From positions 372,001 to 436,000 of the forward strand of contig JBAMDO010000574.1 in NCBI GenBank assembly GCA_037074765.1: a DNA stretch of 64,000 bases, written 5' to 3'. The first letter of the stretch is position 1. Each line of letters starts with the position of its first letter. Positions 55,162-64,000 of the stretch are shown one piece after another. The notes below the pieces were generated by a model. That model was not told the origin of the DNA, did not search any database, and saw nothing but the letters and a program-made list of their open reading frames with translations. The translations under genes were made by a program, and so were the position numbers. The stretch is from Mansonella perstans. Lineage: Eukaryota > Nematoda > Chromadorea > Rhabditida > Onchocercidae.

Positions 55162-56080
55162 AATGGCAGAAACTGAAGCGCTTTAAGAATTTAAGCATTA
55201 TCCAAGCTTATTCCATGTATTTTGGTGACAAATTGCAGAATTGTAATAATAGTAATAAGAAATGGCATCATAGTAGGTAATTCGGTGAGACACAATAAAA
55301 GTAGTTTGATGGACGTAATATTTGTTTTGTAAATAAGAGCTAGGTATCAGTGATTGTAGAGGAAGTCGGAAGAAAATAACATGGCCACTTGACGAAGTTG
55401 TTGTAAACATTTGAATAGTTGTTACATCTTATTTACCCGTTTCTTGAATTCATGTTTACTAGCATTATTTATGTTAAAGCAACATCAATCAGGTTGGAAT
55501 TTCTTCAAGACAATCTGATGAAGTTGCTAATATCTAAAGAAAACAACGTTTTGGGAACAATATTATGGAGCTACAATGGAAAGAGTAATTCAGCAATTTC
55601 AGAACAGTTTGGATCTAAAATTCAAATCAAATATTAAATATGCTTTGAAAACGATCATATATCAACTTTAATAGCAGTTTTTATCTCTTTCAATTTCTAA
55701 CAGAATATAAACTGAGGATCCTAACGTTAAGGTGCTAGCGTTTCATGTGATATATGTAATATATCAGAAAATCTGCAGTCAGTTTATTAGTCATAACAAT
55801 AGCATAATCGATTTTGTGAATTATTTATGAATTACGGATAGGTGAACAATCAAGTAATCAAATGATATTATCTGTTGATGAACTTTTGCTACTTACTACA
55901 TAGCAGTGCTTGGTATGCATATATATATATATTGGGCAAATGCATTGTAATTAATGATTCGTACTGTTGATTTTCATTCTGTTATTTTATTGCATAATTT
56001 TATATTAGCACATATTTTTCAATTAAATTAAAAAATATAGCTTGAATTAACTACAATAGATTTATCTGACTAACATCGAG
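55162..56080. other. Convergent intergenic region
   Basis: Between MRPL46 and the 332-aa orphan gene, which converge here. Contains a short AT microsatellite near 55918-55933. ORFs on both strands (55198-55637) have biased composition and no support. Confidence 0.5.
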
Positions 56081-59000
56081 TTATTTTATCATTTCACGAT
56101 GCCGCTGCTTCTCTGATTCAATTTCCTTCTGGATACGTTGCATTGCGATATTTTTCCCATTTTTCCTTCGACGTATTGAGCCAAGCCTAAATGAACTGGT
56201 CACCCATTCTGGTTGACACTCCTCTTCAAATAAGTCAAATTCATCTTCCTCGTCTTCCTTCTCTATCTTTCGTGAGAGCATAGTTCGAATTGGCGCTTGC
56301 TTTGTACTAAGTGCAGCATTCGCTTCAAATAAATTCTATTAGGTAATGAGTCGAATGGAGCTGGAAAAAGCTATACCCATTAGATATGAATTGAAATTTT
56401 AAGCGAAATTTTTTCACTTAATACGAAAATTTTGTTGTATTATATTTATATTTCCGTAAATTTCGTACTTTCTCCTTGCAGAATAGTTTTTTTTCTGATT
56501 TAAAATAATGAAATTTAAGTTCATTGAGCAGAATCTGTTGAATGTTATATCTATTTTAATGATGTCACTATAGGGTTATTTTAAAATTTCGTTTCCTAAA
56601 GTTACAGTTGAGAATAGGTTCCAGTCGTTATCGTTTTGCAATCCCAATGCTAATGTCATGAAGTTTGAAAATGCGAAGATTGTGGAAGAAAACATCAGTG
56701 ATGTATGGGAAAGCGGACTAAAAGAAAGATGAATTTGTCAATGCTTACCGGAAATTTCCGCAGGCATAGCTCGTATCGAATGAAATGCGAATTTCGATTC
56801 AAAGCTGTTAATCGGATTGTTCTTTTCTGTTTCGATGATTGTATATTTTGTCTGAGAATCTTTGCTTTCGGTCTTTCTTCGACTAATTTGCCTTTCTTCT
56901 CAAATATTAGTTAATCAGGCTTTTTTATTTCATTTACTTATTATAAACGGTGAAGTGGAAGAAGAAAATTTGTAGTTAAATCTTGTCAAGCTCTAATTTG
57001 GTACAAATATGTATAATTAAATCTATCGCACATATCCTTTTCATTGATTGAATAAATAATATTTAACTCAATTATTGGAAATTTTCCCGGAATAAAATAA
57101 TTCGAGAAGAAAAAGACGTCTACTTGAAAATATATTGTACGAAAAAGTAGTTGTTGTTGGATCTATGACCGAATTATTCGCATTTGTCCTAATGTAAGAT
57201 ATTTCCCGTCTCTTACTGTTACATTTATTATTGCTAGCAGAATATCCTAAAGATCACAAAATTTGTGGCTACAGAATCTGTTATTTCCTTTTTACGTTAT
57301 AATTTTCTGAGAGATAAACTGAGTCACAGTAAAATGAACAGTGTTTTGGTTTTCATTCATTGACATCTGCAATATTAATCACAATAATAATAAATCATTC
57401 CATCAAAATTTCTGATTGATTTAAATCAACAGGATGTGAAAGTATCGAAATCAACTCCAAATGCTAAGTCCTCGTGCTATCCCTCAATTCTATAATTTAC
57501 CTGTATTGTAGGTTTTTTCCAATGATGATTCTTCAATATCACGATTTCCAGCCGTTCTCTGCATGAAGATCTGTTTTATAGCAACTTCAGACGCAGTCTT
57601 TTTCCTCATAAATTGCTGCTCTGCTTTTCGATAGTTCGCCAATGCGTTATCTAAAATTCCTTAAATGAAATAAAAAAGGCTTAATTTCAGCTTTAGATTT
57701 TCAGAATAGCTTTTTATTCTGCTTTCAGCATAAATAATAATTAAAACAAAAAGCAGAAGACTTACAGAATGCATTCTTTGACGACTCAAACTTGATAGGT
57801 TTTTCTTTTTTCAAGTTTGTTGGATTTAAAAGAGCAATTTCATCGTTATTGCATTTGTTCACAACTACTGAAAGATTATCATTTTGGGGGAACATTTTTA
57901 AATTGGAATTCTTTCATTTTTCGATTAAAATCGCAGAGAGAAGGAGAGGAAATACAAATGGAAGACTTTCGAGCATAAATTTTTTTTTCAAAGAAATACT
58001 ATGAAAAATACCATTTGACGAGGTTTTATGATCGACTGCATTTTCATTACAAGAAGTTGCATTTTGGAGTTGTTTTTCTCGTTGCATTCCAATTATTCGC
58101 TCATATTCATCAATTGTTTTCTCTGTAAAAACAAAAAAAAATTAAAGTGATTATTTATTTTTATTGATAAACAAAATAGTCATTTGTCACAGAATACAAC
58201 AATATGATTTTCATTTGTTGATTTAAGCTTAATGAGACTATTCCAGATATTTGGCGTCTTTTTTTCCGATAAAAACTATGCTCGTAGTAATATCGAAAAG
58301 TTATTCGGACTAAGAGATACAGAACACTTTAACTTCATTGATTAATATGCAATAAAAACAAACGCTGTGACTGTCATAAACTGTTAACGCATCAATTTGT
58401 TGAAGATTTTTATATTTTCTTTTGATTTATTTTTTTGAGTAAGCAAGTAGAAATCATTTTGAGACATTTCTGCTATTTCCTAGGGCAGTTTGCTTGGCAT
58501 TCAGAAGAGAAGCTTTACTGAATGCAGCAGATATCCTGGGTGATTTGTAAGGAATTTGTTGCAGTGATAATTTCCGATTCTCTTCCACACGTTTAGCATT
58601 TGCCATTGTCCAATTATCAATCTTTATTGGCTTTGACATTTCAACTTTTGGTCCTAAACGGTTATTTAACTTGAAAATTTGCTTGTGCGTCATTTTGAAT
58701 ATTTGCAAAAACTTCATAGAGATATCTTTGAAGTGATGGGCAAACAAGTTCCAAAAGAAAAGTATCATCAAATGACAAGAAATAAGAAAAATTAAAAAAA
58801 CTTGTTTCCACACTTTAAAACTCGCTATTTCAGTGGTAAAGATCAGTTCTTAACTTCTATTCGAAAATTAACATTGTTTTAATTTCTTCAAAAATCTTTC
58901 TTAAAAATTCTACCAGTGCAATTTGTCGTGCCATCATTTTGTGCCAAATGTCGTCTGATAATCCAGGTGGGTTGGGTGCCATCTTTGGATAGCGGTAAGC

Positions 59001-59839
59001 TATCTACTGTACAGTTCGAGCGTATAATTTTCTGGAATTATCATTTTACTATATATTTTTGCGCACTTCAAACTGAATTTACGCGGTATATTTAGCATGC
59101 AAGTATACAAAAGAGAATATTATAATCTATTATTCAACATTTGTCCAATATCAGTGTCTTCCAGTGGTACTTGTACAATTATCTCTATCAGTTGAGAAAC
59201 CAACTATGAAACTGTATCATTTACCAACTTATTACACTTTTAACTTCCTTGTTTGTAGAGAAAAATATCTGGAGTTTTCTTTTTCTTTCAGTTGCCGTGA
59301 TTGTTATTGGTAATGAAATACTTTTGAGAGCTTGCGTCCATCAAAAATTTATTCAAAGTTTATTCAAAAATTAATTTCAGAAATAATTAGAAAATTCAAT
59401 CTCACCGAAAATTAGCCACTTTAATTGAAAGGATATGCTCAAGTTGTTTGGTCCAGAAGCGGAATTGCATCAATTTAACGTTGAGCTTATCATAACTATT
59501 TAACAAATCTTACTTCTCGTTTCATTTCTTTTCTTTTAATTGGTTACCTTGTTTATTTCCATTTAAAACAAAGGTAACCTGAATATCTGCTGTCGAGGAT
59601 TTCTGAACTGACATAATGGATTGAGGTTTGATCGGTTTTTGAATTATGGATTTTGCTTGAGTTATGATTGGTTCAGCTTTTGCAGTTCTGCAAAACTATT
59701 CACTAATCAAAGCCGCGATATCATTAGTTTTTAAAAAAAAAAATCTTCTGATCTTTTCATTTGAAATTGAGGACCTGAATTGCGCTGGGCTCATTTCGAA
59801 CGCAGGTTGTATCCGATCCTCCGTTTCAATACAGTTCAT
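56081..59839 (-). CDS. Orphan charged protein, 332 aa, eight exons
   Basis: Exons 59775-59839, 59579-59687, 58914-58982, 58519-58669, 58012-58122, 57766-57867, 57501-57650 and 56081-56322 join with agreeing phases and sum to 999 nt including TAA. The N-terminal part is lysine/isoleucine rich (QAKSIIQKPIKPQSIMSVQ), then NPPGLSDDIWHKMMARQIAL, a helical charged middle (KTIDEYERIIGMQREKQLQ; NYRKAEQQFMRKKTASEVA) and an acidic block followed by a basic end (EKEDEEDEFDLFEEE; RRRKNGKNIAM; KEIESEKQRHREMIK). It is probably largely coiled coil or disordered, soluble, with no signal peptide. I recognise no family. Two junctions use weaker acceptors (CCAAAG at 58983 and TTTGAAG at 56323), and the exon at 58914 could also be an alternative first exon starting at its own ATG (58982). 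Confidence 0.6.
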
Positions 59840-59856
59840 ATTTTGTCCATTATGAG
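59840..59856 (-). promoter_or_regulatory. 17-nt leader with a 4-codon upstream ORF overlapping the start codon
   Basis: After the acceptor ATTTTTATAG (59857-59866) the leader contains an ATG at 59850 that reads M-D-K-I-stop. Its TGA overlaps the main ATG as ATGA (59836-59839). Confidence 0.5.
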
Positions 59857-59866
59857 CTATAAAAAT

Positions 59867-62356
59867 AATCAATTAAAATTAAACGTTGTTTCCAAGTTAG
59901 CAACAAGTTGTTATGCTGTCAATAATGAACTGTATTTACAGCCATTTGGCCCAGGCTATTTGTCTTTTTAGTGTGTTATTTCAATCATTGCTTTCTTCAT
60001 TTGGATAAAAATAATAATTTTGGCATTTAACCCTAACTATTTCAATCCATTTGTTAATGTGACATTAACAGGCAGCTGCAGGTTAATTAAGACTAATTTT
60101 AAATTCCGAAATTAATCCAATTGATTTTTTGGTAAATGATTCTTTGAAATATTGGTAAATTGATTCTTCCCGTTTATTTTTTACCACTGCGGTTCCATTG
60201 GAGTCCATTTCGAACAAGTTAATTATTTTCTTAATGGTGGCAGAATTGAATTATCTGACGCTTCTATCGTATCAATTGTACTGGCGGTGGAAACAATGTT
60301 TTGACTTTACTAGATAAATGTAATGGTAGGTCTCCGGCGAAAGTTGGAGTTACGTAGCTTTTCAATCCCTCATTTTCTTATCCCTTTTCTTTAATGATTA
60401 CTATCTATGAATAAACAAGGATACTTGTAATAATTCGTTGTAAAAATTCAATTATTACAAAACCTTCAAAATGGACAAATTAAAGATTTTGATTCTCTTC
60501 AAGAAAAACGAAATATTTCTTGAAAATATTTTTCTCGAACAGAAACGGAAAATGGATAACGGCGTCAAAATTACAACAAATATAAGAGAATTACAACAGC
60601 AAAAACTATAGCTCAACTGCTAAGATAAGTCTTCCGCAATGTATCAGAGAGATCATTGAAAGTTAATATTGTATACGTTTCGTTTCATTTGAATTTACAT
60701 GAATTTCGAAATGATTATTTCAAACAAAATGTTTTTCAAAACACCGAAACATAGTTGCTTTCCTTGCATTGATTTGAATAACTTATCCTACTATTAATAG
60801 GATATTTCATTTCTGATTTAACTAATGAACAATTCTCAATGAGGTATTTTGGCTTTTTACAATTAGTTGCTGAATGATCCATTTTTGCTTGATGAAAAGA
60901 TGGAAAGACAAAAGTTATCATTAAGCTTACAACAAACTGTTCCGTTTCGGATTTCTCCACACTTTTAAACTTTACTCTTAGAAATGCTGATCATAACGAT
61001 ACTGATAGATGTTCATGATCCAGGAATGAAAGATTTGAAGATTGATTCAAAATTAAAACTCAGTAAGTTTCTTTGATGAAATATTAACTTTATATACATA
61101 TGAATTATACAAAATTCGAATTTATATTGCAAAAACGGTCTAAAATGGTAGCGAGATTTCACTTACTATTAATTGGATATTTCATGCAAGCATTAAGCAA
61201 AAACAATCAGTTTATTTTTATTTTCAAGTTAAAGGTTAGTTTCATGGCAACTAATTGCTAAAGAAAGAAAGAGTAAATTTGAAGCGCTAACGGACTGAAA
61301 CAGATGGTAAGTATCAAAATTATTACTGAACAGACTGAGCTGCTTTCATTTTCCCATTTACTCTCTTATCAATGATAAATAATAACGATCAGCCATGCAT
61401 GCATGAATCGTTACTGTGTATATTTAACATATCACGACCATAAATGTACCATAAAAGACCTTCAACCATCCATAACATCGTATTTACATTTGTTAAACAA
61501 GATGTTTAGAATGTGACATAAATAATGAATGTGCGATGAAAATTCTTACAAGGAAAGGAATGTTTGTGAAATGAAAATTCTCACTCACATCAATAAATGA
61601 AAAATTTCTACTAAATAAATAGATGGATTAAACTTATAATATTTGAATCTATAGCAAAATTACAGCTCGTAATATGAGTTTATGAGTTAGTTCATTGAAC
61701 TTATCACTTTTGCTTCAAAACATCTGTGTTTACATATAAATCTTACCGTATCTTAACAAATCTTATTACTTTGACCTGATTCAATACAACAACTTCCTAT
61801 CAATAAAAATAAATAGTTGTTGAGCATACCGTTTCATTCGAAATGATCAAGGGTTAATATGTTGTCAATTCCCCATTCCGGAATCTACGTATCAGTTTTT
61901 GCTTTACCTTCCGATACTGTTTATTGTTTGCCACTTTTATACTGTCATTACAAGATGCTCAGTTGTTTATTAATTGTTGGCTTATCTATTACGAAGTGAA
62001 AGTAACACCATTCTCAACTCGTCCTAATTAAATTTTGGAATTCAGAATGTAATTTTAAGTTTTTCAATTTAGCAGAATTTATAAATTTTACATTACATTT
62101 TAGTTTAGACTTGTCAGAAGTGCCCTTAATGTACTGCTAGAATTTGGGTCACACATGCTATGTCACCTTTGTTAATTGATTGCAAACACTGATTTTAGCA
62201 TTTTTTTTTTCATTATATTCCTTCCTAAATAGGAAAAGAAAGTATCCAATCGAATAGAAATTTTACTGAAAACAAGCCTTTTTCAATGAAAGATCATTTA
62301 TTTATTATTCATAGTACAAAAAAAGATAACAAAGCTCGGAATTAATGTTTATACAA
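59867..62356. other. Intergenic region, about 2.5 kb
   Basis: AT-rich sequence between two minus-strand genes. Holds the promoter of the 332-aa orphan gene and the 3' UTR of the next. A minus ORF at 60736-60960 has no support. No repeat or RNA gene seen. Confidence 0.5.
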
Positions 62357-63181
62357 TTATGGCGTATTTGTCCGTTTTAAATTCTCCACCTTGCAGTGTA
62401 CAAAATCATCCATTTCCTGATTCCTCCAATAAATTCCACGTCCGCGTAATGAATCACTTGACTGACGCAATTTATATGATCCTAGAAAAAGACTTGGCAT
62501 TTCAGCATTCAGTTCCTCACATTTGACAAGAATTTCTATTTCTAAATAGTTCCTCTTCTGACTGATTAGCACCTTTAATACTAAATAATTATCTGTTCTC
62601 TGACTGTAAACCGTTAAGCAATATTGAGTTACGACATTGGTCAATCTTGACCATTAGAACCGTTAAGCAATATTGAGCTACGACATTGGTCAATCTTGAC
62701 CATTGGAACCGTTAAGCAATATTGAGCTACGACATTGGTCAATCTTGACCATTTGATAAATACCTATAGGATGTAAAATTTCAAGTGGTCAGAGCGAAAC
62801 ATTCATTACCAAGACCACTCAGTTATTTTGTCTCGAATTCTTACTGTTCATCTTACATAAGAAGAAAATGCTGACAGTTGTGAGTTTCAATTTGAAAAGA
62901 GAAAATTACAATCACTACAACTGAACGATACATATTTTTGACATAGCCAGGTTTTGGAGACGTTTAATACCTCTGAGATTTCTCAGTGATTTGGGATAAA
63001 TTAAACTCCACCAGATGGAAATGATCATAAAGAGTAGTGTTGTAATTTTAAAATGAGTTAAGATTATTTTATCAGCTTGACAATTGCTCAGTTATGAAGA
63101 CTTACCGAAACCAACGCCAGCAAATATTGCAATAATACCAGTGGTAAGAGCAAGACGTTTGAATAAAAGTGACCAACTCAT
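62357..63181 (-). CDS. Small membrane-anchored orphan protein, about 103 aa
   Basis: Exon 1 (63106-63181) encodes MSWSLLFKRLALTTGIIAIF followed by AGVGF, a basic start and a hydrophobic segment that could be a membrane anchor or mitochondrial presequence, ending at donor G|GTAAGT. Exon 2 (62357-62592) encodes a soluble tail with YLVLKVLISQKRNYLEIEIL, LFLGSYKLRQSSDSLRGRG and IYWRNQEMDDFVHCKVENL, ending TAA. Joining at AACAG (62593-62595) keeps phase and gives 104 codons including stop. Other acceptors close by (TTTACAG) would break the frame, and an unseen middle exon is possible. The family is not recognised. The intron contains a palindrome-bearing minisatellite next to the acceptor. Confidence 0.55.
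62610..62756. repeat. 49-bp minisatellite, three copies, with a palindrome in each unit
   Basis: Copies start at 62610, 62659 and 62708 (accgttaagcaatattgag). Each unit contains GGTCAA-TC-TTGACC, a 6-bp inverted repeat. The array abuts the 3' splice site of the flanking intron. Confidence 0.92.
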
Positions 63182-63649
63182 ATGGAAATGATTTAGAAGA
63201 GAAATAAATTCGTTTAATTTTTACCAATAAAAAGCTATTTCACTAGTCGGTGATCAAATTCAATTTATTATTTCTGTTAATTGACTTTTTGCAAAAATTG
63301 AAACTTTGACAAACTTATTCTTAAAACAATAAGTTAAATTCATATATGCGGCATATATTTGATAAATTTAAAGAATTTTTGTTTACCACAATAATGCCAC
63401 ATATTTATTTTTCACTGTTTGTTATATCCAATCATCAATGCTTCATTGATAGCTTGAACTGATGATTGTATCTAATATCATAAAAACCGTTCAGAACTTA
63501 AGTCGTCTGGAAATTTTCACACCGAAATACTGATAGATTTCATATTCACAAGTATCACTTAAAAGGTCAAAGGTCAACCAGTCAGGATCATTTGCAGAGC
63601 GTATAGCAGTTGGATCATAGTGTTATCTTTAAATCATTGCCTATGCTAC
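63182..63649. other. Divergent promoter region of the last two genes
   Basis: About 480 bp between start codons at 63181 (-) and 63666 (+). AT-rich, with an aaaggtcaaaggtcaacc direct repeat near 63560-63578. Confidence 0.5.
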
Positions 63650-63664
63650 CATATCATTTTTTAG
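63650..63664 (+). promoter_or_regulatory. Candidate trans-splice acceptor for the last gene
   Basis: CATATCATTTTTTAG ends at 63664, 1 nt before the ATG at 63666. The near-zero leader points to spliced-leader addition. Confidence 0.55.
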
Positions 63665-63665
63665 T

Positions 63666-64000
63666 ATGGCTATAATATCATTGAATCCACTGTATGTGGA
63701 ACACAATTTAGACAGTAATATCACTTATCAGCCAATGTGCAATATAGCATATTATATTAGTTGTCCAAGAATTTTTTGTTCATTAATTGATAAAAATTTT
63801 GGAGTTACATCATCTACTCATACATTAATACAGGTATGTCAAATAAACATACACTCTGTAGAAAGATACGATGCGCAAATGTTAGAAAATTATAAGAAAT
63901 TTGGAATTATCACACAAAATTTAAACCACTGATTTCCAATTTAATCAAATAGAAGAAATTAATATTAGTGAAAATATGGAGGAAGACGCAGCGGTATTCA
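63666..64000 (+). CDS. Unrecognised gene, first exon(s), continues past the right edge
   Basis: ATG at 63666 opens a frame that reaches a strong donor (CAG|GTATGT) after exactly 56 codons at 63833. The product begins MAIISLNPLYVEHNLDSNI and contains CNIAYYISCPRIFCSLIDKN. It has several cysteines and no clear signal peptide. A second exon probably starts near 63956 (acceptor ATAGAAG), where an in-phase reading would be KLILVKIWRKTQRYS; another frame there reads EEINISENMEEDAAVF and would need a different junction. No family is recognised. Confidence 0.45.

Noticed and set aside
58454..58518. Read-through ORF after the fourth exon of the 332-aa orphan gene
   Set aside because: It ends in a stop without a usable donor, whereas the donor TTCA|GTAAAG at 58518 joins the next exon in phase.

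Overview
This is a 64 kb stretch of AT-rich invertebrate nuclear DNA. Intron-rich genes, very short 5' leaders directly behind TTTCAG-type splice acceptors (the pattern expected of spliced-leader trans-splicing), compact GT-AG introns and the protein sequences point to a nematode. The overall texture fits a clade III, filarial-type worm; this placement is an inference. There are no bacterial features, no CRISPR array and no intact mobile element.

Layout, left to right. 357-1464 (-): 5' exons of a phosphorylase kinase gamma-type kinase that runs off the left edge. 4186-11356 (-): NAA15, the auxiliary subunit of the NatA N-terminal acetyltransferase. 13750-14297 (-): an 89-residue, two-exon gene with a presequence-like N-terminus, assembled here from splice phases. 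14846-17140 (+): WDR4/Trm82, the non-catalytic subunit of the tRNA m7G46 methyltransferase. 18923-21340 (-): a 246-residue orphan with an N-terminal hydrophobic segment. 22350-22421 (-): tRNA-Arg(UCU). 24979-42691 (-): GCN1, the giant HEAT-repeat ribosome sensor that activates GCN2. 43471-46388 (+): CCDC47, an ER translocon (PAT complex) chaperone, with an apparent one-base frameshift. 46900-48131 (-): METTL6, a tRNA m3C methyltransferase. 49205-52661 (-): the SWI/SNF subunit BAF60/SMARCD. 53070-55148 (+): mitochondrial ribosomal protein L46. 56081-59839 (-): a 332-residue orphan with eight exons in consistent phase. 62357-63181 (-): a small membrane-anchored orphan. 63666 to the right end (+): the first exon of an unrecognised gene.

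The recognised genes are mostly housekeeping and several concern translation: co-translational acetylation (NAA15), tRNA modification (WDR4, METTL6), stalled or colliding ribosomes (GCN1), membrane-protein biogenesis (CCDC47) and mitochondrial translation (MRPL46). Many genes lie in head-to-head pairs: the small gene and WDR4, GCN1 and CCDC47, SMARCD and MRPL46, and the last two genes. I did not find a new multi-gene system. The most notable items are the CCDC47 frameshift, three orphan genes whose exon phases agree, several minisatellites next to promoters or splice sites, a duplicated 3' splice site in GCN1, and two stretches that look like decayed or overlooked coding DNA.
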